A DNA stretch of 55,656 bases from Ferrimonas sediminum (GTDB lineage Bacteria > Pseudomonadota > Gammaproteobacteria > Enterobacterales > Shewanellaceae). Made by a program: the position numbers and the translations under genes. Where the stretch lies: positions 1-55,656 of the forward strand of contig NZ_FNEM01000018.1 in assembly GCF_900100175.1 (NCBI RefSeq). The letters are read 5' to 3'. A model generated the notes under the pieces. It saw nothing but the letters and a program-made list of their open reading frames with translations. It had not been told where the DNA came from and made no database searches. This document shows, one piece after another, positions 44,362 through 54,414 of the stretch (position 1 is the first letter of the stretch; every line of letters starts with the position of its first letter).

Positions 44362-45400
44362 TTTGACCGACGTGTCCCCGGTGGCACCGGGTGAGTTTGA
44401 CCCAAAAAACCTTAATGGCGTTGAAAAGACAGCGATTCTTCTGCTGAGCCTGTCAGAATCGGATGCCGCCCAGGTGCTGAAAAACCTCGAGCCCAAGCAG
44501 GTGCAGAAAGTCGGCATGGCCATGGCGGGCATGTCCAACTTCAGCCAGGATAAGGTCACCGCCGTGCACCGCCTGTTTCTGGAGCAGATTAAGAAGTTCT
44601 CCTCCATCGGCCTCAATAGCCAGGAGTTTGTCCGCAAGGCCTTGACCCACGCCCTGGGTGAAGACAAAGCCGGCAACCTGATTGACCAGATTGTGATGGG
44701 CCATGGCGCCACCGGCCTGGATTCCCTCAAGTGGATGGACGCCCGCCAGGTGGCCAACATCATCCAGAACGAGCACCCGCAGATTCAGACCATTGTGCTG
44801 TCCTACCTGGAACCGGATCAGGCGGCCCAGATCATGGGCCAGTTTACCGAGCGGGTACGACTGGATCTGATGCTGCGAATCGCCAATCTGGAAGAGGTGC
44901 AGCCAGCCGCGTTGCAGGAACTCAACGACATCATGGAGAAACAGTTCGCCGGTCAGGCGGGGGCTCAGGCAGCCAAGATGGGCGGCCTGAAGGCTGCAGC
45001 CAACATCATGAACTACCTGGATACCGGTATGGAAGGCCAGCTGATGGAGTCGATTCGCGACACCGACGAAGAGTTGGGTCAGCAGATTCAGGATCTGATG
45101 TTTGTGTTCGAAAACCTGTCGGATATGGACGACAAGGCGATGCAGGTGCTGTTGCGGGAGTTGCAGCAGGAGGTGCTCATCCGTGCCCTCAAAGGGGCGG
45201 ACGACCAGCTCAAGGAGAAGATTCTCGGCAACATGTCCAAGCGCCAGGCGGAACTGGTGCGCGACGACCTCGAAGCCATGGGCCCGGTGCGCCTGTCGGA
45301 AGTGGAATCGGCACAGAAAGAGGTGCTGTCCATTGCCCGCCGACTGGCCGACTCCGGAGAGATTGTCCTTGGCGGCGCCGGTGGCGAAGAGTTTTTGTAA
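44354..45400 (+). CDS. fliG: FliG, motor switch and torque protein
   Basis: This 348-residue switch protein has the N-terminal FliF-binding domain, middle EHPQ motif (NEHPQIQTIVLSYLEPDQAA) and a C-terminal torque helix with charged Asp/Arg/Glu residues (MDDKAMQVLLRELQQEVLI). Length is typical. Confidence 0.97.
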   Translation: MPDLTDVSPVAPGEFDPKNLNGVEKTAILLLSLSESDAAQVLKNLEPKQVQKVGMAMAGMSNFSQDKVTAVHRLFLEQIKKFSSIGLNSQEFVRKALTHALGEDKAGNLIDQIVMGHGATGLDSLKWMDARQVANIIQNEHPQIQTIVLSYLEPDQAAQIMGQFTERVRLDLMLRIANLEEVQPAALQELNDIMEKQFAGQAGAQAAKMGGLKAAANIMNYLDTGMEGQLMESIRDTDEELGQQIQDLMFVFENLSDMDDKAMQVLLRELQQEVLIRALKGADDQLKEKILGNMSKRQAELVRDDLEAMGPVRLSEVESAQKEVLSIARRLADSGEIVLGGAGGEEFL

Positions 45401-45403
45401 TTC

Positions 45404-46342
45404 ATGAGCAACGAGACCCGCGCCGCTTATACCCGCCACCTCCAGTCGCAGTTGCAACAGGGGGAGGCGGAGCAGTGGGAACTGCCTGACGTGACTCAGG
45501 CTTCCGACCGCGCCCAGATTAATGCAGTCAACATGCATACCACCCCGGCCGAGCCGGATCCCGAACCGGAAGAGGTGCCGCCACCGCCGACACTGGCTGA
45601 GATTGAAGCCATTCGTACCGATGCCCAGCAGGAAGGCTTTGAAGCCGGCATCGAGCAGGGTACCCAGAAAGGGATCGAAGAGGGCCGCCTTAAAGGGTTG
45701 GAAGAGGGCCACCAGCAGGGGTTTGCCCAAGGCCTGGAGCAGGGGCTGGAGGAGGGCAAAAAGCAGATTGCCCTGCAGATGCAGCAATGGGACGCCCTGC
45801 TCAATGAACTGATTGCACCGCTGCAGGCGGTAGACAGCCAGGTCGAGCAGGAGTTGATTGAGCTGACTCAGCAACTGGCCCGGGCGGTGATCGGCTGCGA
45901 GGTGAAAACCCAGCCAGAGCCGCTGTTGCTGGCCCTGCGTCAGGCCGTTGAAGCCCTGCCAAGCCAGGAACAGCAGATCACCATTCGGTTATCGGCGGCG
46001 GATCTGGAATTGGTCAAACTCAGCTACGGCGAGCAGGAACTGGCCCGGCGTGACTGGCGGCTGGAACTGGAACCCAGCCTGAGCCAGGGCAGCGTCCAGG
46101 TGAATACCAAGCGCTCCCGCGTCGAGATGCCACTGCCGGAGCGGATTGACGCCATTCTCAATCAATTCATCAATCAGCCACGGCCTCCCGTGGACGAGCC
46201 GGACTACCCCCGTGTTGACTCCGCGCCCCAACTTTCGGAGCCGGTAACGGCCGAAACGACCGAGACGGCGCCGAGCGCCGCCGGGCCGGAAGCCGTCCCA
46301 GCCAGCCCAGAGCCGCAAGGCGACCCTCATGGCGCTGCGTAG
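45404..46342 (+). CDS. fliH: FliH, regulator of the export ATPase
   Basis: This 312-residue protein has repeated G-x-x-x-G units (about 75-125; [20 protein letters not shown]) typical of FliH, then a C-terminal FliI-binding domain (about 140-255). A Pro/Glu/Ala-rich tail of about 50 residues (about 260-312) makes it longer than the E. coli form. It overlaps fliI by 14 bp. Confidence 0.92.
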   Translation: MSNETRAAYTRHLQSQLQQGEAEQWELPDVTQASDRAQINAVNMHTTPAEPDPEPEEVPPPPTLAEIEAIRTDAQQEGFEAGIEQGTQKGIEEGRLKGLEEGHQQGFAQGLEQGLEEGKKQIALQMQQWDALLNELIAPLQAVDSQVEQELIELTQQLARAVIGCEVKTQPEPLLLALRQAVEALPSQEQQITIRLSAADLELVKLSYGEQELARRDWRLELEPSLSQGSVQVNTKRSRVEMPLPERIDAILNQFINQPRPPVDEPDYPRVDSAPQLSEPVTAETTETAPSAAGPEAVPASPEPQGDPHGAA

Positions 46343-47669
46343 CGACCGTCTGCAGCAACGGGTTCGTGCCTGGCAGCACAACGTTGCCAGTCAGAAACCG
46401 GTGGCCAGTGGCCAGTTGCTGCGAGTGGTGGGGTTGACCCTGGAAGCGGTGGGATGCCGGGCTCCGGTGGGCTCCCTGTGTGCCATCGATACCCTCAGTG
46501 GCGAGATTCTGGCCGAAGTGGTCGGCTTTGATGATCAACTGCTGTACCTGATGCCCATCGAAGAGATGAAGGGGGTGCTGCCCGGCGCCCGGGTCACGCC
46601 CATTGGTGGCCGACGCGGCCTGGCGGTGGGCGATGCTCTGCTCGGAAGGGTGATCGATGGCAACGGCGAACCCATTGACGGCCTGGGGCCGCTGAAAACC
46701 CGCCATCGTGCCGCCCACAGCTCACCCATTCTCAACCCTATGGCCCGCCGTGCCATCTCTCAGCCTATCGATACCGGTGTGCGCACCATCAACGCCCTGC
46801 TGACCGTGGGGCAGGGGCAGCGCATGGGCCTGTTTGCCGGCTCCGGTGTCGGTAAGTCGGTGCTGCTGGGGATGATGACCCGGGGCACCAATGCCGATGT
46901 CATCGTCGTGGGCCTGGTGGGGGAGCGGGGCCGGGAGGTGAAAGAGTTCATCGAAGAGATTCTGGGGCCGGAGGGGCGGGCCCGCTCGGTGGTGGTGGCG
47001 GCACCGGCGGATAACAGCCCTATGATGCGGCTGCGGGCCTGCGAAACCTCTACCCGTATCGCCGAGTACTTCCGCGATTGTGGCAAAAATGTGCTGCTGC
47101 TGATGGACTCCCTGACCCGCTATGCCCAGGCCCAGCGTGAGATCGCCCTGGCCATCGGCGAGCCGCCGGCCACCAAGGGCTACCCGCCATCGGTGTTTGC
47201 CAAGCTGCCGAAGCTGGTGGAGCGGGCCGGCAATGGCGGCCCGGGTCAGGGCAGCATTACCGCCTTCTACACCGTGCTCACCGAAGGGGACGACCAGCAG
47301 GATCCCATCGCCGATGCCTCCCGGGCGATTCTCGATGGCCACATCGTACTGTCACGACAACTGGCGGAGAGCGGCCATTACCCGGCCATCGACATCGAAG
47401 CCTCCATCAGCCGGGTGATGCCGATGGTGACCGAGCAGCTGCACCAGACCGCGGCGGTGATGGTGAAGCAGTTGTGGTCGGCCTATCGGCAGAATCAGGA
47501 TCTGATCGCCATCGGCGCCTACTCCAAAGGCTCCGATCCGAAAGTCGATAAGGCCATTGCCATGCAGCCGGCGTTCAACGCCTTCCTGCGTCAGGAGATG
47601 AAGCGTTCGGCGTCCTACACCGAAAGCCTGGAGCAGTTGGCCCGCCTGGCGGCCAACTGCAAGGTCTGA
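46329..47669 (+). CDS. fliI: FliI, flagellar export ATPase
   Basis: This 446-residue F1-beta-like ATPase energises substrate entry into the export gate. Walker A is AGSGVGKS (170-177), Walker B is in [20 protein letters not shown], and [18 protein letters not shown] is the family signature. Forms a complex with FliH and FliJ. Confidence 0.97.
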   Translation: MALRSDRLQQRVRAWQHNVASQKPVASGQLLRVVGLTLEAVGCRAPVGSLCAIDTLSGEILAEVVGFDDQLLYLMPIEEMKGVLPGARVTPIGGRRGLAVGDALLGRVIDGNGEPIDGLGPLKTRHRAAHSSPILNPMARRAISQPIDTGVRTINALLTVGQGQRMGLFAGSGVGKSVLLGMMTRGTNADVIVVGLVGERGREVKEFIEEILGPEGRARSVVVAAPADNSPMMRLRACETSTRIAEYFRDCGKNVLLLMDSLTRYAQAQREIALAIGEPPATKGYPPSVFAKLPKLVERAGNGGPGQGSITAFYTVLTEGDDQQDPIADASRAILDGHIVLSRQLAESGHYPAIDIEASISRVMPMVTEQLHQTAAVMVKQLWSAYRQNQDLIAIGAYSKGSDPKVDKAIAMQPAFNAFLRQEMKRSASYTESLEQLARLAANCKV

Positions 47670-47678
47670 GGTTAACTG

Positions 47679-48134
47679 ATGGCGGATCCTAAACAGCTGG
47701 CCAAGGTACTGGAACTGGCGGACAAGGAGCTGGAAAAGGCACAGTTGCAGCTGCGCAGTGCCCGCTCCCAGGCTGACGCCCTGCGCGAGCAGTTAAAGCA
47801 ACTGCAGGCCTACCGGTTTGATTACGTTAAGCAGGCCGATGAAAAGGCCGGCAACCTGGTGGCAGCCAACCACTATCAGCAGTATTACCACTTCATCGCC
47901 AAGCTGGACGGTGCCATTAACGATCAGCACACCCAGATTCATGCCGCCGATGAAGCGGTGGTGCAGTTTCAGCAGCATTGGCAATTGATTCAGCAGAAGC
48001 AGAAGGCGTTGGCGCTGCTTATCGACAAAGAGCATCAGCGCCGCGCGGCTCGGGCCGAGAAGCGCGAGCAGTCTGAGTTGGACGAGTTTGCCATTCAGCA
48101 ATATTTGCGAAGTCGCGCCCAACGAATGGCATAG
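47679..48134 (+). CDS. fliJ: FliJ, export stalk protein
   Basis: This 151-residue coiled-coil protein has long Gln/Ala/Leu-rich helices and a basic end RSRAQRMA. FliJ sits in the FliI hexamer like gamma of F1. Position, length and coiled-coil form all agree. Confidence 0.92.
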   Translation: MADPKQLAKVLELADKELEKAQLQLRSARSQADALREQLKQLQAYRFDYVKQADEKAGNLVAANHYQQYYHFIAKLDGAINDQHTQIHAADEAVVQFQQHWQLIQQKQKALALLIDKEHQRRAARAEKREQSELDEFAIQQYLRSRAQRMA

Positions 48135-48189
48135 AGTTTGCAGTTAACTCAGCAATGATTTTGGCTTACCCGATGGATCCTTTTCGCTT

Positions 48190-50208
48190 ATGGACGCACG
48201 CCTGAATGTAAACACCTCCCCCTCCGTGCTCGGGCCGGCATCGACGCCGGCTGGTGAGGCGCAGGGGGAGGGGTTTGGCGCCGCCCTGACTTCGGCCTCT
48301 CAACAGCAGAGCGGCGACAGCGCAGCCCCATCCCAAGCCCCCGTCGTCACTGAGTCCTCGCCGACTGAGTCCGGCGTCAAATCTCCGTCACAACCCGGCG
48401 AACCCAAAGCCCAACCCCCTGTCGATGCCTCTGTGGCCAAGGCGGACGACACCGCCCCGGAAGCATCGGACGACAGCGATAACGGCAACCTGGCTAAGGT
48501 GGCAGAAGAGCAGGCCTCGACCCAAAGCGGCAAGGAATCGTTTATCGCGGCAAATCCGCTTCAACCGGGGCGGCAACAACCTGCCTCGACCGGGGCGAAG
48601 GAGATCCACGCCAGGGTTGATGACGATGAGCCGGCCGTGGCGAAAGACACCCATGTCAGCGGCGACGACCGTAAAGACGACCTGCCGGCGTCCGGACAAA
48701 GCCAGCCCTCACAACGGGCTGCCGCCGACTCAAAAAGCGCCGACGGCGCCGCCGAAAATACCGCGGCCAGTGACGGTGCTCGTGCTGTCGATGTTCTGGT
48801 GACGCCGGCCGCCAAAGCGGCGGCCCAGCCGTCAGTGCCAGAGGCCCAGCCCACCGCGACCGGCGGTCAGGGGGCTAAGGAGACGGCGGCGGTGGCCGCA
48901 GTGGCAATCGAGTCGTCCGCCCGCGCGACCGGGGCTGAGGCCGATACCGCTTCCACCTCTGCCACCAAAGTCGATGTGGTTCTAAGCCAACCAGGACCCG
49001 GGGCGCAAGTCGTCGGCAGCGGCGGCGATTCCAAGGGCACCCCGTCGCCGTTTGCCGGGCTGGCCCAGGCAGAGCCTGCGGGCCAGCCAGCTTCACCCCA
49101 GGAGGCGGAGGCCGGGGATGGGCCCCAACTCCAGGCGGCGATGAGCACTGCCAAAACCGGTGAGCCACACAGCACCGCGACGGCAGCGCAGCCCCTGACG
49201 GGGCGCCCGGCCCAGGCCACCAAGGCTGCCGCCGCAGTATCGGCCCAGGCCGCCTCCGGTGTCGACAGTGCCGCCGCCCCACAGGCCAAGGGGCAGAGCG
49301 CAGGTCATGGCGAGGGCGATGCCCCGGCTCCGGCTCCGGTCAGCGGCGACAAGGCCAACGGCGAACTGCTGGCCCAGCTTCAGGGGCTGAAACAGGCTCA
49401 GGATAAATTGAGTTCGGCCCCCAAAGGCCGAATGACCGCCTTAACTCCTGCCGCCGAGGGCGGCACGACCTCCACAGCAACTCCGCCTCAACCGACCGCC
49501 ACTGACGCCGAGGCCGACCCGTTGTCGAAGTGGGTCAATGAGATGGTCAAAACCGATGGCAGCGTGTCTGGCGGACGTACTGCCGCCACCCTGACCTCAG
49601 AGGCGGCGGTGCCGACGCCCGAGTCGATGCTGGCAAACTCGGCGGCCGCCGTGGAAGCGGCCGAGGCGGCCGAACTGGAGCTGGATCCCCAACTCCGGTT
49701 ACACCAGGCGCGGACCCCGGAGGCCCGGGTTCAGGCTCATCAACAGCTGCAGCAGGATCCCGCTGCGGCATTACGCCAGCCGGTCGCGGCCGAGCGAATG
49801 GCACCGGAGTTGCGCGAGCGGATGATGATGATGATCAACAGCCGCACCAGCCAGGCCGAGATTCGTCTCGACCCGCCGGAACTCGGCGCCCTGCAGGTTA
49901 AGATTCAGATGAACGGCGATCAGGCCCAGGTTCAGATGCACGCGGCCCAGGCCCAAACCCGGGAGCTGGTCGAACAGGCATTGCCTCGATTGCGGGAGAT
50001 GCTGGCACAACAGGGCATCACCCTGGCAGATACGCACATCAGCCACGGTGGTGGCGGCCAGACCGGTAATGAGGCCGGAAACGGCCAGGGCCAGGGTGGT
50101 CAGCAAGGCTTCGGTGAGGGCATGGTGGAGGCCAGTGATGACACGCTGGCGACTGTGCAGCAAATGACCGGCCGAAATGCCGACGGCGGTATCGATTATT
50201 ACGCGTAA
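48190..50208 (+). CDS. fliK: FliK, hook-length control protein
   Basis: This 672-residue, unusually long, Ala/Pro/Ser/Gln-rich protein has a long disordered ruler region and a C-terminal Flg_hook domain (about 530-620) with AEIRLDPPELGALQVKIQMN and LREMLAQQGITLADTHIS. It measures the hook and switches export specificity via FlhB. E. coli FliK is about 400 aa, and the extra is low complexity. Confidence 0.93.
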   Translation: MDARLNVNTSPSVLGPASTPAGEAQGEGFGAALTSASQQQSGDSAAPSQAPVVTESSPTESGVKSPSQPGEPKAQPPVDASVAKADDTAPEASDDSDNGNLAKVAEEQASTQSGKESFIAANPLQPGRQQPASTGAKEIHARVDDDEPAVAKDTHVSGDDRKDDLPASGQSQPSQRAAADSKSADGAAENTAASDGARAVDVLVTPAAKAAAQPSVPEAQPTATGGQGAKETAAVAAVAIESSARATGAEADTASTSATKVDVVLSQPGPGAQVVGSGGDSKGTPSPFAGLAQAEPAGQPASPQEAEAGDGPQLQAAMSTAKTGEPHSTATAAQPLTGRPAQATKAAAAVSAQAASGVDSAAAPQAKGQSAGHGEGDAPAPAPVSGDKANGELLAQLQGLKQAQDKLSSAPKGRMTALTPAAEGGTTSTATPPQPTATDAEADPLSKWVNEMVKTDGSVSGGRTAATLTSEAAVPTPESMLANSAAAVEAAEAAELELDPQLRLHQARTPEARVQAHQQLQQDPAAALRQPVAAERMAPELRERMMMMINSRTSQAEIRLDPPELGALQVKIQMNGDQAQVQMHAAQAQTRELVEQALPRLREMLAQQGITLADTHISHGGGGQTGNEAGNGQGQGGQQGFGEGMVEASDDTLATVQQMTGRNADGGIDYYA

Positions 50209-50258
50209 AGCGCGGTGTGTTACCCTGATGGGGATTGACGAAGGATGGAAAGGTAACG

Positions 50259-50768
50259 ATGGCGGAAGAGTCGCTGCAATTGGAAGTTAAACCGGCTGGA
50301 AAGCGGCCCAAATGGATGATGCCTGCCCTGATTGCGGCAGCCGGTGTCCTGCTCGCGGTGGTGGTGGCCATTGTGGTGATGGTGATGAGTGACGATGGCT
50401 CGGATGGCGAGCGTGAGCAGGTAGAACTGAATACGCCATTGACCCCGGGCGATGCGCTCTATGTTGGCATGCCAAGACCATTCCTGTTTAATCTGCCCGG
50501 TGACAAGCGCAGCTACCTGGTGCAGATCAAGGTGCAGATTCAGGTTCGCGGCGGTGCCGCTCAGGATCTGGTGAAAAAGCACATTCCGTTGATTGAAGAT
50601 TCGCTGCTGACCACTTTCAGCGGCTCCAACGCCCAGCAACTCGCCAGCCGTGAAGGCAAAGAGGAGTTGCGCACCCAGGCGCTGATGAACGTACAAACGA
50701 CCCTGCAAGGGGTTACCGGCAAACCTCTGGTGGAACGTGTGTTGTTCACCGGATTTGTAATGCAATAA
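50259..50768 (+). CDS. fliL: FliL, basal-body/stator-associated membrane protein
   Basis: This 169-residue single-pass protein (from ATG 50259) has a transmembrane segment at about 25-45 (AAGVLLAVVVAIVVMVM) and a periplasmic FliL domain (about 75-169). FliL strengthens stator function. GGAAAGG precedes this ATG; an earlier TTG at 50235 is less likely. Confidence 0.93.
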   Translation: MAEESLQLEVKPAGKRPKWMMPALIAAAGVLLAVVVAIVVMVMSDDGSDGEREQVELNTPLTPGDALYVGMPRPFLFNLPGDKRSYLVQIKVQIQVRGGAAQDLVKKHIPLIEDSLLTTFSGSNAQQLASREGKEELRTQALMNVQTTLQGVTGKPLVERVLFTGFVMQ

Positions 50769-50778
50769 GAGACACTGA

Positions 50779-51846
50779 ATGAGCGATCTGCTTAGCCAAG
50801 ACGAAATTGATGCCCTCCTGCACGGTGTGGATGAGGTCGAAGACGAGGTCATAGATGACAGTAGTGGCACAGCCACTACCTATGATTTTTCGTCTCAGGA
50901 TCGCATTGTCCGGGGGCGAATGCCGACCCTGGAGCTGGTCAATGAACGTTTTGCCCGTCACCTGCGGATCAGCTTGTTTAACTTGATGCGCCGCTCCGCC
51001 GAGATCTCCATCAACGGCGTGCAGATGATCAAGTTTGGCGAATACGTCCATACCCTGTTTGTTCCTACCAGCCTCAACATGGTTCGGTTCCGGCCGCTGA
51101 AAGGCACCGGCCTTATCACCATGGAAGCCCGGTTGGTGTTTATTCTGGTGGATAACTTCTTTGGCGGCGATGGCCGCTTTCAGGCCAAGATTGAAGGCCG
51201 GGAGTTTACCCCCACCGAGCGGCGCATCATTCAGTTGCTGCTCAAGACGGTATTTGAAGACTACAAAGAAGCCTGGTCACCGGTCATGGATGTGGAGTTC
51301 GAGTACCTCGACTCCGAAGTGAACCCGGCCATGGCCAACATCGTCAGCCCCACCGAAGTGGTGGTGGTGTCGTCGTTCCACATCGAGCTCGATGGCGGCG
51401 GCGGCGATTTCCACATCACCTTGCCTTACTCCATGATTGAGCCGATCCGTGAACTGCTGGATGCCGGGGTTCAGTCGGACAAGCAGGATACCGACCAGCG
51501 CTGGGCCCGCGCCCTGCAGGAGGAGATCCTGGATGTGCCGGTGGAGTTCTCCGGCACCCTGCTCGAGACCCAGGTGACTCTGAACGACATCATGGAGATG
51601 AAGAGTGGCGACATCATTCCGGTGGAGATGCCGGAAAATATGTTGGTGCGGGTGGAGGAGTTGCCGACGTTCCGCGGTCGACTCGGTCGCAGCGGCGACA
51701 GCAAGGCGATACAGATCACCGAACGCATTCCTCGGCCCGAGAGCTTCAAGACCGAATTGCAGATGGTACAGAGCCGCCTCCAGGGGGTGGGTGATGTCAC
51801 TGAAAACATGTTAGAACAGCTGAAAGAGAGCCCAAAAGATGAGTAA
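50779..51846 (+). CDS. fliM: FliM, switch protein
   Basis: This 355-residue C-ring protein has the N-terminal CheY-P-binding peptide LLSQDEIDALLHGV (4-17), a CheC-like middle domain with KTVFEDYKEAWSPV and a C-terminal SpoA domain. It overlaps fliN by 8 bp. Confidence 0.97.
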   Translation: MSDLLSQDEIDALLHGVDEVEDEVIDDSSGTATTYDFSSQDRIVRGRMPTLELVNERFARHLRISLFNLMRRSAEISINGVQMIKFGEYVHTLFVPTSLNMVRFRPLKGTGLITMEARLVFILVDNFFGGDGRFQAKIEGREFTPTERRIIQLLLKTVFEDYKEAWSPVMDVEFEYLDSEVNPAMANIVSPTEVVVVSSFHIELDGGGGDFHITLPYSMIEPIRELLDAGVQSDKQDTDQRWARALQEEILDVPVEFSGTLLETQVTLNDIMEMKSGDIIPVEMPENMLVRVEELPTFRGRLGRSGDSKAIQITERIPRPESFKTELQMVQSRLQGVGDVTENMLEQLKESPKDE

Positions 51847-52240
51847 TGACGACGACCTGTTTAACCAAGACGGACTGGCGGACGAATGGGCGTCGGCGCT
51901 GGCGGAGCAGGCCGAGCCTGAACCGGTAGAACTGGAGTCGTTCGACCAGCCAGCCGGGCGCAGCTTCAGCGAAAGTGAACGCAAGAAGCTGGATTCGATT
52001 CTCGACATTCCGGTGACCATCTCCATGGAGGTGGGTCGCAGCAACATCAGCATCCGTAACCTGCTGCAACTGAACCAGGGCTCGGTGGTGGAGCTGGATC
52101 GGGTCGCGGGTGAGCCGCTGGACGTGATGGTCAACGGCACCTTGATCGCCCATGGCGAGGTGGTGGTGGTGAACGAGAAGTTTGGTATCCGTCTGACCGA
52201 CGTCATCAGCCAGACTGAGCGAATCAAAAAGCTGAAATAA
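51839..52240 (+). CDS. fliN: FliN, switch protein
   Basis: This 133-residue protein has a variable N-terminal half and a SpoA domain (about 55-130) with LDIPVTISMEVGRSNISIRN and GEVVVVNEKFGIRLTDV. Confidence 0.96.
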   Translation: MSNDDDLFNQDGLADEWASALAEQAEPEPVELESFDQPAGRSFSESERKKLDSILDIPVTISMEVGRSNISIRNLLQLNQGSVVELDRVAGEPLDVMVNGTLIAHGEVVVVNEKFGIRLTDVISQTERIKKLK

Positions 52241-52242
52241 CC

Positions 52243-52614
52243 ATGCGAACTCTTCTGTTGCTGTCGGCGGCCAGCTTCTCTGCCGCCGCCGAGCCGGTGT
52301 CTGCCGGTGACCAGCTGGCGACCACCATCGCCACCCTGTTTGGGGTGGTAGCCCTGATCGTGGTGCTGGCCCTGATGGCCCGCAAAATGAATCTGCCCAC
52401 CAAAATGGTGGGCAAAATCCGTCTTATTGCCAGTATGTCGCTGGGCACCAAGGAGAAGGTCGCCGTAATCGAAGTGGGCGAGCAACAGTATCTGATCGGG
52501 GTCAGCTCCGGCGGCATTCAGCTGCTGGACAAATTGGAGACGCCCATCGAGTCGCCGCAGCCACCGGAATTTGCCAAGGTGTTTGCCAAGGTCAGCAAGG
52601 GGCAGAAATCGTGA
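52243..52614 (+). CDS. fliO: FliO, export-gate assembly protein
   Basis: This 123-residue membrane protein has a signal-like N-terminus, a transmembrane helix at about 24-44 ([20 protein letters not shown]) and a small cytoplasmic domain with [20 protein letters not shown]. FliO helps FliP assemble. It overlaps fliP by 4 bp. Confidence 0.94.
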   Translation: MRTLLLLSAASFSAAAEPVSAGDQLATTIATLFGVVALIVVLALMARKMNLPTKMVGKIRLIASMSLGTKEKVAVIEVGEQQYLIGVSSGGIQLLDKLETPIESPQPPEFAKVFAKVSKGQKS

Positions 52615-53357
52615 ATCGTTGGCTTCCCTGGCTGGCCCTGCTGCTGCCCCTGTTGATGCCGTCACTGGCCCTGGCCGAGGTGGGCATTCCTGCGGTTACC
52701 GTGACCACCAATGCCGATGGCAGCCAGGACTACACCGTTTCTCTGCAGATTCTCGGCCTGATGACCCTGTTGACCTTCCTGCCGGCCATGGTGGTGCTGA
52801 TGTCCAGCTTCACCCGCATCATTGTGGTGCTGGCGATTCTGCGCCAGGCCCTGGGCCTGCAGCAGACGCCGTCAAACCAGGTACTGCTGGGGATGGCGAT
52901 GTTTATGTCACTGTTTATCATGACGCCGGTGATGGATCGGGTCTACGATGATGCCGTGGTGCCCTATATGGAGGAGCAGGTGACGGCCCGGGACGCACTG
53001 GATCGGGCCTCGGTGCCCATCAAGGCCTTTATGCTGTCCCAGACTCGCGTATCCGACCTCAACACCTTTATCGAGATCAGCGGCACTACCGGCCTGACCT
53101 CGCCGGAACAGACGCCGATGCGGGTGTTGATCCCGGCCTTTGTGACCTCTGAGCTCAAGACCGCCTTCCAGATCGGCTTTATGCTGTTCCTGCCGTTCCT
53201 GGTGATCGACCTGGTGGTGGCCTCGGTACTGATGGCCATGGGGATGATGATGTTGTCACCGATGATCGTGTCGCTGCCGTTTAAGATCATGCTGTTTGTA
53301 TTGGTGGATGGCTGGAGCCTGGTAATGGGCACCCTGGCCAACAGTTTCGGGGTGTAG
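52611..53357 (+). CDS. fliP: FliP, export-gate protein
   Basis: This 248-residue protein has an N-terminal signal peptide (ends SLALA), four transmembrane helices and conserved [20 protein letters not shown]. Start is GTG 52611. Confidence 0.97.
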   Translation: MNRWLPWLALLLPLLMPSLALAEVGIPAVTVTTNADGSQDYTVSLQILGLMTLLTFLPAMVVLMSSFTRIIVVLAILRQALGLQQTPSNQVLLGMAMFMSLFIMTPVMDRVYDDAVVPYMEEQVTARDALDRASVPIKAFMLSQTRVSDLNTFIEISGTTGLTSPEQTPMRVLIPAFVTSELKTAFQIGFMLFLPFLVIDLVVASVLMAMGMMMLSPMIVSLPFKIMLFVLVDGWSLVMGTLANSFGV

Positions 53358-53359
53358 CC

Positions 53360-53629
53360 GTGACCCCAGAAGCCTACGTCGATCTGTTCCGCCACGCCCT
53401 GTACACCATCTTGATCATGGTGTCGGCCATCATCGTTCCCGGCCTGCTTATCGGTCTGGTGGTGGCGGTGTTTCAGGCGGCCACCTCCATTAACGAACAG
53501 ACACTGTCGTTTCTTCCCCGCCTGCTGGTCACTCTGCTGACTCTGGCGTTTCTCGGTCACTGGCTGATTCGAACCCTGATGGAGTTCACCTTTGAGCTGG
53601 TGGAACGGATACCCGCGGTGATCGGCTGA
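53360..53629 (+). CDS. fliQ: FliQ, export-gate protein
   Basis: This 89-residue protein has two transmembrane helices (about 16-38 and 51-75) and VVAVFQAATSINEQTLSFLP. Start is GTG 53360. It overlaps fliR by 1 base (TGATG). Confidence 0.96.
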   Translation: MTPEAYVDLFRHALYTILIMVSAIIVPGLLIGLVVAVFQAATSINEQTLSFLPRLLVTLLTLAFLGHWLIRTLMEFTFELVERIPAVIG

Positions 53630-54414
53630 TGGAGTTGCCGTTGGAGGTGATCTTCGACTGGCTCAGGGGGTTGTTATGGCCCCTGTTTCGCATCAGCGCC
53701 ATGCTGATGGTGATGGTTACCATCGGCGGAAGTTCGGTACCGGCCCGGATTCGAATGGCGTTGGCGGTGGTGATCACCGCCGCCGTAGCGCCGATTCTGC
53801 CCACGCCCCCCCGAATCGACCTGTTGTCCGCCGAGGCGATTCTGATCACCGCTCAGGAACTGCTGATTGGCATCAGTGTCGGTTTCGTGTCGATGCTGGT
53901 ACTCAATACCTTCATTCTTGCCGGCCAGATCATCGGCATGCAGACCTCGCTGGGCTTCGCCTCCATGGTGGATCCCAGTAACGGTCAGCAGGTGCCCCTG
54001 GTCGGTCAGCTGTTTCTGTTGCTGTCGACCCTGATCTTCTTCCTGGTGGATGGCCACCTGATGATGATTCGCATGCTGGTGGCCAGCTTCGAAACCCTGC
54101 CCATCGGTGAAGGGATGGTGCCGCAGAACTTTCTCGATCTGGCCAACTGGGGAGGCCTGATGTTTGCCGGCGCCCTGACTCTGGCCCTGTCGGCGGCCAC
54201 CGCGTTGCTGCTGATTAACTTCTCCTTCGGGGTGATGACCCGGGCTGCGCCGCAGCTGAACATCTTTGCCATCGGTTTTCCCATTACCATGTTGTCGGGA
54301 CTGCTGATTTTGTGGCTGTCCCTGTCCGGGTTCATGCCGCACTTCGAAGCGGCCTGGCAGCACGGCCAGACCACCCTGTGTGACATTCTGAAGCTGCAGT
54401 GTGAGGTGCGCTGA
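53629..54414 (+). CDS. fliR: FliR, export-gate protein
   Basis: This 261-residue multi-helix protein has VTIGGSSVPARIRMALAVVI, GQIIGMQTSLGFASMVDPSN and MTRAAPQLNIFAIGFP, all FliR signatures. It overlaps flhB by 1 base. Confidence 0.97.
   Translation: MELPLEVIFDWLRGLLWPLFRISAMLMVMVTIGGSSVPARIRMALAVVITAAVAPILPTPPRIDLLSAEAILITAQELLIGISVGFVSMLVLNTFILAGQIIGMQTSLGFASMVDPSNGQQVPLVGQLFLLLSTLIFFLVDGHLMMIRMLVASFETLPIGEGMVPQNFLDLANWGGLMFAGALTLALSAATALLLINFSFGVMTRAAPQLNIFAIGFPITMLSGLLILWLSLSGFMPHFEAAWQHGQTTLCDILKLQCEVR

Noticed and set aside
44453-45874. 473-codon minus-strand ORF opposite fliG and fliH
   Set aside because: Antisense shadow in high-GC DNA; no start signal.
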